Part shown: piece by piece, positions 37,385 to 46,077 of the stretch
Position numbering within the stretch: the stretch's first letter is position 1
Layout of the letters: every line of letters starts with the position of its first letter
DNA from: Stenotrophomonas sp. Ste86
GTDB taxonomy: Bacteria; Pseudomonadota; Gammaproteobacteria; Xanthomonadales; Xanthomonadaceae
Reading direction: 5' to 3'
Assembly (NCBI RefSeq): GCF_024519465.1
Contig: NZ_JALJRW010000008.1
Coordinates: 105,663 to 167,873, forward strand
DNA: 62,211 nucleotides
Notes under the pieces: model-generated
Seen by the model: only the letters and a program-made list of their open reading frames with translations
What the model was told of the DNA's origin: nothing
Databases searched by the model: none
Position numbers and translations under genes: made by a program

Positions 37385-38410
37385 ATGAGCACCAACGCAG
37401 ACAAGATCGCGGTTCTCGGCGCCGGCTCCTGGGGCACGGCGCTGGCCAGTCTGCTCGCCCGGCACGGTCATCAGACCGTGCTGTGGGGGCGCGACGCGGC
37501 CATGGTCGAGGCCATCGACCAGCGTCACGAGAACACCCGTTACCTGCCGGGCATTCCCTTGCCGGCCTCGCTGCGCGCCACCACCGACCTGGCCGCTGCG
37601 GTCAGCGACGCGACCTGGATCCTGGTGGTGGTGCCCTCGCACGCCTTCGGTGAAACCGTGCGCGTGCTGGCACCGCTGCGTCCGGTCGATGCCGGCGTGG
37701 CCTGGGCGACCAAGGGCTTCGAGCCCGGTTCGGGCCGTTTCCTGCATGAAGTGGCGCGCGAGGTCCTCGGACCGGACGTGCCGCTGGCCGTGGTCACTGG
37801 ACCCTCCTTCGCCAAGGAAGTCACCCTGGGCCTGCCGACCGCGATCACCGTGCACGGTGACGCGCCGGAGTTCGCCCAGCAGGTGGCCGACGCGATGCAT
37901 GGCCCGGCGTTCCGTGCCTATACCGGTGACGACATGGTCGGCGCCGAGCTGGGCGGTGCGATGAAGAACGTGCTGGCCGTGGCCACCGGCGTCGCCGATG
38001 GCATGCAGCTGGGCCTCAACGCCCGTGCCGGCCTGATTACCCGCGGCCTCAACGAGATGCTGCGCCTGGCCGCGGCGATCGGGGCCAAGCCGGAGACCCT
38101 GATGGGCCTGGCGGGGCTGGGCGATCTGGTGCTGACCTGCACCGGCGATCTGTCGCGTAACCGTCGCCTCGGCCTGGCGCTGGGACGCGGCCAATCGCTG
38201 CAGGATGCGGTGCGCGAAATCGGCCAGGTGGTCGAGTCGGTGCAGACCGCCGACGAGGTCATGCGCCAGGCCCGCCGCCACGGCATCGACCTGCCGATCT
38301 CCGATCGTGTGCGGGCGGTACTGCACGGCGAGCAGACGCCGGAAGAGGGATTGCGTGCCTTGTTGGCACGCGAGCAGAAGCCGGAATATCCGGACACGCT
38401 GTTCAAATGA
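37385..38410 (+). CDS. gpsA: NAD(P)-dependent glycerol-3-phosphate dehydrogenase
   Basis: A 341-aa enzyme reducing dihydroxyacetone phosphate to sn-glycerol-3-phosphate for phospholipid synthesis. The nucleotide-binding motif [13 protein letters not shown] is at residues 10-22. The catalytic Lys lies in [16 protein letters not shown] near residue 195, and [19 protein letters not shown] near residue 250 is a family signature. It is co-directional with secB. Two strong terminators follow. Confidence 0.96.
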   Translation: MSTNADKIAVLGAGSWGTALASLLARHGHQTVLWGRDAAMVEAIDQRHENTRYLPGIPLPASLRATTDLAAAVSDATWILVVVPSHAFGETVRVLAPLRPVDAGVAWATKGFEPGSGRFLHEVAREVLGPDVPLAVVTGPSFAKEVTLGLPTAITVHGDAPEFAQQVADAMHGPAFRAYTGDDMVGAELGGAMKNVLAVATGVADGMQLGLNARAGLITRGLNEMLRLAAAIGAKPETLMGLAGLGDLVLTCTGDLSRNRRLGLALGRGQSLQDAVREIGQVVESVQTADEVMRQARRHGIDLPISDRVRAVLHGEQTPEEGLRALLAREQKPEYPDTLFK

Positions 38411-38419
38411 TCCACGAAG

Positions 38420-38496
38420 ACCCCGGCCCAGCGCCGGGGTTTTTGTAGGTGGGCCCACCCCCGGAAACGCAAAAACCCGGCACACGGCCGGGTTTC
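38420..38496 (+). terminator. two successive terminators after gpsA
   Basis: First ACCCCGGC-CCAGC-GCCGGGGTTTTT (38420-38444), then AAACCCGGC-CACAC-GGCCGGGTTT (about 38472-38494). The first has a clear T-run. Confidence 0.88.
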
Positions 38497-38531
38497 TGCG
38501 TGGCGTACCGACGAGGGTGTCGCCATGGGGG

Positions 38532-38556
38532 GTAGAGCCGACCGTTGGTCGGCTGC
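38532..38556 (+). repeat. single SMAG-like repeat
   Basis: GTAGAGCCGACCGTTGGTCG followed by GCTGC, identical in its core to the head of the 59-bp array unit at 5301. It lies between the gpsA and ax21 terminators. Confidence 0.88.
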
Positions 38557-38589
38557 CGTCCGCAAAAAACACGGCGGCCTTGCATAAGT

Positions 38590-38613
38590 GAAGCCCGGCG
38601 TAAACCGGGCTTC
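38590..38613 (-). terminator. terminator after the Ax21-family gene
   Basis: GAAGCCCGG-TTTACG-CCGGGCTTC read on the minus strand, followed by ACTTATG. It lies about 55 bp past the stop of the outer-membrane protein gene. Confidence 0.75.
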
Positions 38614-38668
38614 ATGGCGCAGGGGAGAGAGACCGCGCCATCCAACAACGTACCGCGGTGTTCCGGTA

Positions 38669-39241
38669 TTACCAGGTGAAGCGCGGACCGACGAACCATT
38701 CCTTGTCGCCGCCCTTGGCCAGCTTCACTTCGCCAGCCAGGCCCCAGTTCTGGTTGAACTTGGCCTGGGCGCCAACGCGGCCGTAGAACTCGCCGTCCGG
38801 GTTGATGCCGTGCTTCTTGCTGTAATCCTCGTAACCGGCCATCACGTAGCCTTCGATGTTCGGGGTGAACGCGCTGCGCACGCCCACTTCGGTCGAGTAG
38901 CCGTTGAAGTCCAGGCCGTGCTTCGGATCGAACTTCTGGTAGGCCACGCGCGCCACCAGGTCGGTGGTCGGGGCGATGCCGTAGTTGTAGCCGACACCCA
39001 CCTTCCACTGGTCCACGTCATTGCTGCCGCGCTTGGTTTCCTGCGCGTTGTAGTCGCCAAAGACATGGAAGTTCGGAGCCACGGCGACCGAGCCCTTTAC
39101 CGCCCAACCGTCGGCGTCGCCGCCCTTGGCGTCGGTGTTCACGTAGCCGCCTTCGACATAGTTGTACGACAGGCCATCGGTTGCCGAAGCAGCGAACGGC
39201 AGGGCAGCAAGCAGACCCAGGGCAAGCAAAGAAGTCTTCAT
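38669..39241 (-). CDS. Ax21-family outer-membrane beta-barrel protein
   Basis: A 190-aa protein with a signal peptide (MKTSLLALGLLAALPFAASA). The mature part alternates strands in a small barrel: LSYNYVEGGYV, FHVFGDYNAQETKRG, WKVGVGYNYGIAP, ending in Trp after FVGPRFTW, typical of BAM substrates. It resembles the Ax21 protein of Xanthomonas and Stenotrophomonas, once proposed as a quorum or immune elicitor and now viewed as an outer-membrane/vesicle protein. The ATG at 39241 has AAAGGTGTG upstream. It is the last core gene before the island. Confidence 0.87.
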   Translation of the reverse strand: MKTSLLALGLLAALPFAASATDGLSYNYVEGGYVNTDAKGGDADGWAVKGSVAVAPNFHVFGDYNAQETKRGSNDVDQWKVGVGYNYGIAPTTDLVARVAYQKFDPKHGLDFNGYSTEVGVRSAFTPNIEGYVMAGYEDYSKKHGINPDGEFYGRVGAQAKFNQNWGLAGEVKLAKGGDKEWFVGPRFTW

Positions 39242-39272
39242 ATCGGGACACACCTTTAATTATTTTGGTTTC

Positions 39273-39313
39273 GTCGACCGCCCCTCCGGGGAGGGGAGAG
39301 AAGGACGGTCGAC
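39273..39313 (-). promoter_or_regulatory. nested hairpin in the leader of the Ax21-family gene
   Basis: The outer arms GTCGACCG and CGGTCGAC enclose an inner stem CCCCTCC / GGAGGGG. On the minus strand the structure ends 31 bp before the start codon, just upstream of the ribosome site, so it may stabilise or control the message. Confidence 0.55.
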
Positions 39314-39423
39314 AGGTGTGAATTATCCGTTACGCGATCTAATCGACCCTGAATATTGAACTGAGCGGTATATGAATGAAGCGCGCGTTCAGGGAACTTG
39401 GCCGTCGCAGTCATTAGCCATGA

Positions 39424-39483
39424 CCCCATAGTTCGTGCGGATTGGACAAACTATGGGGGAGCCAGCCTGCACAGACTATGGGG
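39424..39483. repeat. three copies of a 15-bp motif, possible transposase-binding end
   Basis: GCACGAACTATGGGG (minus strand, 39424-39438), GGACAAACTATGGGG (39444-39458) and GCACAGACTATGGGG (39469-39483). Two are direct, one inverted. Such clusters are typical of the ends of Tn7-like elements (TnsB sites) but also of repressor operators. The position, between the last core gene and the tns operon, favours an element end. Confidence 0.5.
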
Positions 39484-39605
39484 AGCAAACCCTAGCCTGA
39501 ACGCTGGCTTGCTACTCCCCTGGGTTCGAGCAAGCTCCACATGCGTGGACTGGCCGCCGCAGTGGTTTGCTCCATCGAGGCTCTTGATGAGTGGACGCGG
39601 CAGCT

Positions 39606-39818
39606 TCAATCATCGTTAGCAGCATTCGTAGGCCATCTTGTCGAATAACGCGCTTTAGCGCGTCGCCGCGGTCGTTTTCTGCGCTTGGGTGGGCGACTTG
39701 CTTCGGACCGGCTATATGAACGAACGACCAGTAGGACCACGATCACAACAGAAACCGGAAACGACAAGACGATGCCGGCAACGATGCTCATCTGAGCAAA
39801 GGTGCTCAAGTTCTCCAT
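39606..39818 (-). CDS. possible small membrane protein with a basic tail
   Basis: A 70-aa frame starting MENLSTFAQMSIVAGIV. One membrane helix (about residues 10-33) is followed by a very basic tail (RPPKRRKRPRRRAKAR). GAGG lies about 9 bases upstream. No homologue was recognised. The region 39314-40538 is otherwise low in coding signal, so this is the only plausible gene in it. Confidence 0.4.
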   Translation of the reverse strand: MENLSTFAQMSIVAGIVLSFPVSVVIVVLLVVRSYSRSEASRPPKRRKRPRRRAKARYSTRWPTNAANDD

Positions 39819-40538
39819 TTGCCTCTGCCTCAATGAGAGTGGTGCAGCCCAAATCAACGAAGGACCATGCTCGGTAGGCTTGGCAGGTGCCGAATTCATT
39901 TCGAACAACCGCTACGCTAAAAGGCGAGGGCAGGTAGCCTGGTCATTGCAAGGTATTCATTGCGAGTGACTGGGAACCGGACAACAGCTCCAGCCTCATA
40001 GCTCAGCCACTGACAATGTTACCGAAGGCAAAGGCGCACAACTGCGGGCGCTATAGCTACATAGTGAAGAAATAGCACACTCAACAGGTCAATCGCGCCG
40101 CTTTTGCGGGCAGGGTGGCTGCATCGTCACTGAGTTCGTGGCGAAAATCGAACCATTACCAGTGAGCCTCTTGCTGACCAGTGATCCTCTCCGGCGGGCG
40201 GCGGGCGGCGGGCGGTGATCCGCGAACCAGCTCAACTTGCACCTGATCTACGTCCCTGTTCCTACTGAGCCAAATCTTGTGCACGTCTGCTCTTGGCCGG
40301 AAGCGGACCCTGGCCCAACGGGTAGGGTAGGGGAACTGCTATCCAACATTAGGATTAGGGATGTTTATCGGGGGTAGGGCGGGCGTCCATTTCTGGCCGA
40401 AAGCGGACACGAGGATGCAGGCTATATCTGAGAGTCACTTAGAGCGACAAGGACGCAGAACGCTCAATTCAAGTCGATGCCTCCATACTCGGGCTGAAAA
40501 GCGAAGTCACCCGCAATCTCCTTCACCACCTTCGTTCC
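39819..40538. other. 720-bp non-coding stretch left of tniQ
   Basis: No convincing gene. It contains a short tandem repeat of GGCGGGC units (about 40194-40215) and two similar motifs, TGGCCGGAAGCGGACC (about 40294) and TGGCCGAAAGCGGACA (about 40393), of unknown role. GC is uneven, which suggests accumulated insertions. The left end of the mobile element may lie here or just to the left. Confidence 0.6.
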
Positions 40539-41852
40539 TCATGGCGTACGTAGGAGAAATATGGACTGATACACGATAGATGCTGATCGAACAATCTTCG
40601 AGGTAGTCTCACTGTTCGCCGGCAACGATCGTTGAGTCGCTCCATGCACCTGCTGCGGTGTGAGGCCCTCCTTAAGCTGTCGTACGGACTGATGAAAGGC
40701 ATCATTTACGCGATGGGGTGGAACGTCCCGGTACAGCGTACGTTGCATACGCAGCTGGGCGGAATAGCGGGCAACCTGCCCGGGAAAACATCTGCTGTCG
40801 TAGCCACGAATCCCGCAAGTGCGAGCCAAATCCTGCATTGAGGGCAGGAGGCAAGCCGTGTCTGAGATCAACGCTTCGATTGTCTTGGAGAATGCTATCC
40901 ACGCATCGGGAAGATTTGCGCGTCCAAGTGGGATGTCGACGGAATAGTGAACCCCTGGCAGCAGCGCAGACGCGCACTCTGCCGGTCTGAGCAACATGTC
41001 CAGAACAGAGACACACTGTCTAGCTGCCGCCCTGAGGAGATCCCCCAAGTCCACTCGCCCAATGTTTGGTCGCAATCTCAATTTCGGGACATTGGCGTCG
41101 CGCCATGCCATGTAGCGAACGAAATCCTCTCTATGCGTCTTGAGTGACCGGTAACGTTGGGTCTTGGCCTCGCCAACATCGTCCACGGCTTGGACAAACG
41201 CTAACAGCCTGGATCTCTCCAGAACCCTACCGGGGTTATCGGCGGTCCATTGGATTAGCTCTTCGACGCAGTGATTTGTCCATTTCTCAGCACGGCTTGG
41301 AGGATCGAAACGTGCGCCGACTGTGAGTGAGCCTTTGCACGCTGGACACGATAAGACGTTCACCCTTCTGAACCCCGAACTGCCGCAGTGTGGACAGGTG
41401 CTTTCAATTCTCGCTCCGTGTTCGGCGCAGTGAGAGTACGCAGCGAAGCGCCAGATCAAACGCGAGTAAGGATGATCGTCTTCCTGCACGCTATCGGCGA
41501 GACATCTTGGACACCAAGATGCTCCCTTGAAAAGCGTCCCTGACTTCCCCGAGACAATCTCACCAATTCCTAGGAGCGTTCCCCCTAGAAGTGGCTGACC
41601 AGTCATTCGCTCTAGCGTTCTCGCTCGCCTATGCACTACAGGACCGGAACCGGATAGCCTCGAGCAATCGTTGTAAGTGCCTGGCTGAGACCCTGATGCA
41701 GCATCGAGAAGAGCGATAAACGATGACCAAGGAACTGCGCACAGGGTCGTTAGCCGCAGGCAGTAGCTACTGAGGGACTCAGTGCCGGAGGTCCCAGCCC
41801 CAATAAGCTTTAGGGGTGGAAGCTTCGTCCAGTTTGGAATGTGAACTGTCAT
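40539..41852 (-). CDS. tniQ: TniQ-family transposition targeting protein
   Basis: A 437-aa TniQ/TnsD-like protein. The N-terminal TniQ core begins with LPPLKLIGAGTSGTESLSSY and LCAVPWSSF. The zinc-binding region near residues 130-190 has CPRC, CAEHG, CPHCGSSG and CPACKG. The C-terminal half is helical, as expected for a DNA-reading domain. In Tn7-like elements such proteins choose the insertion site and recruit TnsC. The ATG overlaps the tnsC stop (ATGA), so it is the last gene of the tns operon. At 437 aa it is longer than Cas-linked TniQ yet shorter than Tn7 TnsD. Confidence 0.9.
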   Translation of the reverse strand: MTVHIPNWTKLPPLKLIGAGTSGTESLSSYCLRLTTLCAVPWSSFIALLDAASGSQPGTYNDCSRLSGSGPVVHRRARTLERMTGQPLLGGTLLGIGEIVSGKSGTLFKGASWCPRCLADSVQEDDHPYSRLIWRFAAYSHCAEHGARIESTCPHCGSSGFRRVNVLSCPACKGSLTVGARFDPPSRAEKWTNHCVEELIQWTADNPGRVLERSRLLAFVQAVDDVGEAKTQRYRSLKTHREDFVRYMAWRDANVPKLRLRPNIGRVDLGDLLRAAARQCVSVLDMLLRPAECASALLPGVHYSVDIPLGRANLPDAWIAFSKTIEALISDTACLLPSMQDLARTCGIRGYDSRCFPGQVARYSAQLRMQRTLYRDVPPHRVNDAFHQSVRQLKEGLTPQQVHGATQRSLPANSETTSKIVRSASIVYQSIFLLRTP

Positions 41853-42904
41853 GCGCCGGCCGCACCGTCAGCGCTAGGCCCGATGTTCAAGTAGTCGGCT
41901 AGTGACGTCGTGGGCCTTGAGCTCGCAAGACGATTGAAATGATCGATGTCTCGCCAGAACGAGCTGTGGTTCTTTGGTGTGCCGGAAGCCAACTTGAGGT
42001 GGTCAGAAGTCAGCTTCGAGCATCCAGCTCTGCACCTCAGCTCATTTGCACGCCGGAGATATCTTAAAGTCGGGCCGAATATTCCTCCCCCATTCAATGC
42101 AATCAGCTCCAGGTTGTCCTGAAGCAAAGTGGGCTGGGATAACGGAAAGCCTGCGCCGATTGCCTTTACCAACGTGGCGTAGGCTACTAGGTCCTGGTGC
42201 ATCTTCAGGTTGTACGGTCGCATGTAGACGATGTCCGAGCGGTTGAAGATTTCCTGAGCATCTTCATAGAGGGGAGAGGCCTCATGCGTACCGAACATGA
42301 CCGCCGCGCAGCCGATCTCCTCGATGAGGGCCATGATTCCAAGCATGTAGTTGCGAGCACTCTGCGTCCTTGTGACTCGACATATATTTGCGACTTCATC
42401 GATGACTATGTACTTCAGTCCGCGAACCTTCGCCATTCTTTCAAAAGAGAGTCGGAGCTCTCTCTCCGCTCGACGCGATCGAACTTCTTGCCAGAAATGA
42501 GAGGACGCGCGTTCTTCAGCAGACTCGTCAAACCTGTGGGGACTGCCAAGATGGGCGTCAGGCTCTAGCCAACCTATCTCAGGTTCTGTGATCTCCTGAT
42601 GGAGCCTCAAGGCAAAATCCTTGGGATTGAACTTGTCGCCTTGGTTCAGGACAGCTCTTACGGAGATCAAGGGGATGCTGCCGATAGGCCAGTGCTTAGG
42701 TCGGCCTGCAAGCGATGGCATAAGACGACGTCGCAGCTCACTCTTGCCTGACCACGACGGCGCAATTAGCCATACGAACTCTCCGGGCCTCGCGCGTGCA
42801 ATGGATCCAAGCATTTCGCGCTCAGCTGTCACGAACCGTTCGTGTGGAATGAAGGGAAGTGACTCGTTGCAGAGCAGACTGACCAACGGAAATTCAGTGC
42901 TCAT
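41849..42904 (-). CDS. tnsC: TnsC/TniB-type AAA+ transposition regulator
   Basis: A 351-aa ATPase. Walker A is APSWSGKSE near residue 50, of the permitted A-x4-GKS form. Walker B is YIVIDEVANI near residue 160, and AAVMFGTHEASPL follows as sensor 1. The ATG at 42904 was chosen because it overlaps the tnsAB stop by 11 bp and is followed directly by the family-like N-terminus; a longer frame exists upstream inside tnsAB. TnsC couples the targeting protein to the transposase and mediates target immunity. Confidence 0.9.
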   Translation of the reverse strand: MSTEFPLVSLLCNESLPFIPHERFVTAEREMLGSIARARPGEFVWLIAPSWSGKSELRRRLMPSLAGRPKHWPIGSIPLISVRAVLNQGDKFNPKDFALRLHQEITEPEIGWLEPDAHLGSPHRFDESAEERASSHFWQEVRSRRAERELRLSFERMAKVRGLKYIVIDEVANICRVTRTQSARNYMLGIMALIEEIGCAAVMFGTHEASPLYEDAQEIFNRSDIVYMRPYNLKMHQDLVAYATLVKAIGAGFPLSQPTLLQDNLELIALNGGGIFGPTLRYLRRANELRCRAGCSKLTSDHLKLASGTPKNHSSFWRDIDHFNRLASSRPTTSLADYLNIGPSADGAAGA

Positions 42905-45287
42905 CACGACTGCCTTCGGTGACCAGGTCAGGAAGAGCACTGAAGTCAATCTTCAGACCGCCATCCGCTTTGACCGGCTTTGACTTCCTAGGAGGAGGCG
43001 AACTGTTCTCGCTCTTCCTTTGCCCTGCATCAAAAGAGCGCTGTTTTGCATTAGCCGCACTGGTCCTTTCGTAGCTCTGCCTCTGGATGTCCTCCTTCCT
43101 AATGACCGTTTCCGGGCGAAGGAACTGATCCCACAATGCCTCGAACAATCGATCTTCAGCTGTGTAGTGGCCGATCTTGGTAACCTCCGAACACCACGCT
43201 ATGTAGCGCCTGGCAGTCGTCTGAATCCATACGAATGTTGTATCTTCTGGGTCCCGACGCGCCTCCAGAATCCTTTCAGAGGATAGACGGCTACAGAGTT
43301 CTGCATTTGTGTAGCTTCTTCCGCAGAAGCGGAATCCGCGCGTTCTCTCATAAGACGTTGACTGAAGTTTCACAGAGGTGAGGAAAAGCAGGTCGTCGTC
43401 CATGACGATAGGGAGCCCTGAGTTAGGTGCGAAGCGGATGAGTTCTTCCATGCGCTCACCAGATCCGCAGTGATCTGCGCCAGGGAGCCTTGGGAGCAGG
43501 CCGTACAGGAGCTCGGTGATCTCGGACTCGGTGGTCGAGAACTCCATTCGAGCGGTCGAGCGGCTCTTGAACTTTCCGTCGACGCTTCTTCCCGCCTGAT
43601 CGGGCTTCGTGCTGCCGATCAACCGATGACTCACCATCGCATTGATCTGGCCCTGGATGGTCTCGCACTCAGAGTTGTAGCGGCTTCCGCCAGTCGGCAC
43701 CGTAAGAATTGTTACTCCATGTATCTGGCAGAGCTCACCTATGGCGGACTTCAGATCAGAGCCCCGATCGATCACTATCGAATGAGGGAGCTTCTGGTGC
43801 TTTCGGACATAGTTCCTCAAAAGTATGAGGGCACCATCCCGTCTGGCTGGACCGAAGACAAATGCATGCGCCATGACGTGCCCAGAAGCTTCATCGCGGC
43901 CGCAGTAGAGCAGCGGGCACTGGTCTTCCAGCCCTTCTTGCCCCTGAATGAACGTTCTGTGGTCGACCTTTGTTGCATCAATGTGAAGCACGGAGTGCAC
44001 AGCCAGTGCGGATCCCGACCTTACGCGCGCGTCAGACCGCGGCTTGTTTGCCTGATACGTACGCTTTCCGCCGACCGCAAGATCGCGAACCGCTCGGGAC
44101 GTGTGCTTCACTCGGCTCATGAGCGCCTTATATCCAGGCGCAACTATGCCGAGCTCTTTACATTGCATGACGAGCTCTCGATGAAGATCAGACTTGCTCG
44201 TCACCAAGCCACTTAACCAGTGGGACTTGATGGTTGCGCTGACGGCGGCTGTCTGTTCCGAGGTGAGGCGACTTGACCTGTTCCCGGACTTCGCATAGTT
44301 GGTAAGCGTATCTTGCAGCGGATTGCGCCCCTCCGCGCGTGCGGCCCTAACTTTCCTTTCCAGAGCCCGCATGCGGCGAGGCAAGGGCTCTCCACTTGCG
44401 ATGACCCGGTCGAGCTTTTTGAGTCTTGCAACCGCTTTCTCCACGTCGGTCGAACTGGCGAGTGACATTGGATCGCTCGCGTCCAGATAGAGAACGTCGA
44501 TGCCCTTACTGAACTCCACACCGATGGCCAGCGCCTGTTCCGGATTGAGGCTAAGGTAGAAATTCCGTACGTCTATGAGCGGCACATGTTCTATCGGGCC
44601 AAAAAGAAGCTTGTCGGCGAGCAGGGCGGCGGCAATTCCGACATTGAACCAGGCCATCTCTACCATCAACGTTGAGATGCTCTTAGGCCCTGCGGTGAGT
44701 CGCTTCTGGACTTCTGTGAATCCCTCGCGGCGAGCGAAGGAAAGCTCCTTATCCCAATTGTGATAGATGAACTGGAGGTTCCGGAGATAACGACTGTTGT
44801 AAGGAGGTGTGGCCCGCACCATGTAAGTAATGCCATGCGAATCTGCCCATCGCTCATACGCCAGATTGCGGTACTGGCCGTCTTCCCGAATCCACTCATC
44901 TGGCTTCTTTTTAACTAGCGAATCAAGCTTGGTGATCGACTTGCACTCGACCACCTCAACATACGACCTCCGAATCACGAAGAAATCTGCGTGTGCTGTG
45001 CTTATGTGGCGTCCTCGTCGTATGCCGTGACACTTGACTTGGCAGACATAGGATATGACGTCGGGGTCCAGCTCTAGCTCTAAGGCGTATGTCTGCTCAA
45101 CGGTGTGGCTTTCGAGCCTGCGTATGGCGCGGCACTTCTTGGAACTGAAATCGACAATCACATTGTCTAGTGCATAGGCGCCGACGGTTCGCCCGGCACC
45201 ATGGCCGTACAGGTCAAACGCAAACGCCCGGTCTTCTAAGGAAAGATCCAAGGTTCTTAGGTGGTTTTGTAGTTCATCTGGCGTCAT
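42894..45287 (-). CDS. fused TnsA-TnsB heteromeric transposase
   Basis: A 797-aa protein joining two Tn7 functions. Residues 1-190 resemble the TnsA endonuclease: LELDPDVISYVCQ, then Asp101 (HADFF) and Glu114-Cys-Lys116 (VECK). After a linker and DNA-binding region, residues 430-545 form an rve/DDE domain: Asp437 (LHIDATKVD), Asp507 (VIDRGSD) and Glu542 (SECETIQGQ), 34 residues between the last two. TnsA cuts the 5' and TnsB the 3' ends, giving cut-and-paste movement. GGGAGG lies six bases before the ATG. It heads the tnsAB-tnsC-tniQ operon. Confidence 0.93.
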   Translation of the reverse strand: MTPDELQNHLRTLDLSLEDRAFAFDLYGHGAGRTVGAYALDNVIVDFSSKKCRAIRRLESHTVEQTYALELELDPDVISYVCQVKCHGIRRGRHISTAHADFFVIRRSYVEVVECKSITKLDSLVKKKPDEWIREDGQYRNLAYERWADSHGITYMVRATPPYNSRYLRNLQFIYHNWDKELSFARREGFTEVQKRLTAGPKSISTLMVEMAWFNVGIAAALLADKLLFGPIEHVPLIDVRNFYLSLNPEQALAIGVEFSKGIDVLYLDASDPMSLASSTDVEKAVARLKKLDRVIASGEPLPRRMRALERKVRAARAEGRNPLQDTLTNYAKSGNRSSRLTSEQTAAVSATIKSHWLSGLVTSKSDLHRELVMQCKELGIVAPGYKALMSRVKHTSRAVRDLAVGGKRTYQANKPRSDARVRSGSALAVHSVLHIDATKVDHRTFIQGQEGLEDQCPLLYCGRDEASGHVMAHAFVFGPARRDGALILLRNYVRKHQKLPHSIVIDRGSDLKSAIGELCQIHGVTILTVPTGGSRYNSECETIQGQINAMVSHRLIGSTKPDQAGRSVDGKFKSRSTARMEFSTTESEITELLYGLLPRLPGADHCGSGERMEELIRFAPNSGLPIVMDDDLLFLTSVKLQSTSYERTRGFRFCGRSYTNAELCSRLSSERILEARRDPEDTTFVWIQTTARRYIAWCSEVTKIGHYTAEDRLFEALWDQFLRPETVIRKEDIQRQSYERTSAANAKQRSFDAGQRKSENSSPPPRKSKPVKADGGLKIDFSALPDLVTEGSRDEH

Positions 45288-45341
45288 CTAGGCCTCCCTT
45301 GGCTGGGCGAGGGCAATACCTCACCCTCCCGGCCGCTACGG

Positions 45342-45358
45342 GTACTTGAAAGAAGTAC
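45342..45358. promoter_or_regulatory. palindrome in the tnsAB promoter region
   Basis: GTACTT-GAAAG-AAGTAC lies 55 bp upstream of the tnsAB ATG. A perfect 6-bp dyad at this place could be an operator for the tns operon; the small DNA-binding-like protein at 45516-45800 is a candidate partner. No functional evidence. Confidence 0.4.
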
Positions 45359-45405
45359 GGGACGGGGGTAGATTCAGCTCAGCGGATCCAAACGCTAGCT
45401 GTACA

Positions 45406-45434
45406 CAAGCCCCGGCCTGCAAGCCGGGGTTTGT
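45406..45434 (+). terminator. rho-independent terminator without an obvious gene, beside a tmRNA-like remnant
   Basis: CAAGCCCCGGC-CTGCAA-GCCGGGGTTTG is a strong stem followed by TTGTTT. Just upstream (45357-45375) GGACGGGGGTAGATTC resembles the T-arm of tmRNA or a tRNA, but the rest of the 3' end is degraded. It could be the scar of an att site; the T-arm match is weak, the terminator is strong. Confidence 0.7.
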
Positions 45435-45515
45435 TGTTTCTACCATAGTGGTTGAACTCAGCTCATCGCATGGGCGCTCTCCTGTACGGTCGCTGCGGAA
45501 ATGAGGACGAGCAGG

Positions 45516-45800
45516 TTATTGGGTCCTGCTTCTTGAGGCCACGAAGAGCCAGCGGGCGAGGGCTTGTGAAGGGACTACGCGACCTCGACGGCCTGGCATA
45601 TGCACCACGTCAACGCCTAGGCGGCCTTGGACAGCGGCACGCCTTGCTGCCTCGAGACTGCGGAAGCCCAGGGCCTGCCAAGCATCGGCAATACGTACGT
45701 AGAGTCCAAACTCATCCACGATCGTCCCTAGCAGTTCATCCTCGGATTGGGATTGAAGTGCTGCTCTTGGTAGCGAAAGGGTGCTCATGCCATCGAACAT
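45516..45800 (-). CDS. small putative DNA-binding protein
   Basis: A 94-aa protein. The middle VRIADAWQALGFRSLEAARRAAVQGRLGVDVVHMPGRRG has the layout of a winged or MerR/excisionase-like helix-turn-helix of the type found in PrtN-like phage regulators, then a basic tail. GGA lies six bases before the ATG. It lies upstream of tnsAB on the same strand and downstream of gajB, so it may regulate either. I do not recognise a precise family. Confidence 0.55.
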   Translation of the reverse strand: MFDGMSTLSLPRAALQSQSEDELLGTIVDEFGLYVRIADAWQALGFRSLEAARRAAVQGRLGVDVVHMPGRRGRVVPSQALARWLFVASRSRTQ

Positions 45801-46077
45801 ACGGAATCCACGGTCCGTTGCAAGCGATCCGGGTTCGGCAGGCTATTAGGAGCCATAAATGGTTATGGGCTCCATCAAATCAAAGGCTTACGCGCAGGAG
45901 TCGATGCCCTCGTGATGATGACCTTGTGATGCTCCATGCGGCAAATGCGCGGATGACCTACATACTGGCGAGAAGTCTTGGGCCTATGAAGCGGGGAACG
46001 CGGCCGGCGCCGTATGCACGAGATGAGAAGCTATGGGCTGCAGCACACTATTTTCGTGGCCAACGGGGGAAGCATCC

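Larger units (their letters stand above)
40539..45287 (-). mobile_element. Tn7-like transposition module (core of a larger element)
   Basis: The tnsAB-tnsC-tniQ operon is complete and all three genes overlap. The ends of the element were not resolved. The 15-bp motif cluster at 39424-39483 is a candidate left end; the right end probably lies beyond the defence genes and perhaps beyond the window. No cas gene, CRISPR or second TniQ was seen, so this is not a CRISPR-associated transposon on present evidence. Confidence 0.8.

Noticed and set aside
40539..45287. CRISPR-associated transposon
   Set aside because: TniQ, TnsC and TnsAB fit such elements, but no cas gene, no CRISPR repeats and no guide-like array are present in the window. 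A plain Tn7-like element is the simpler reading.
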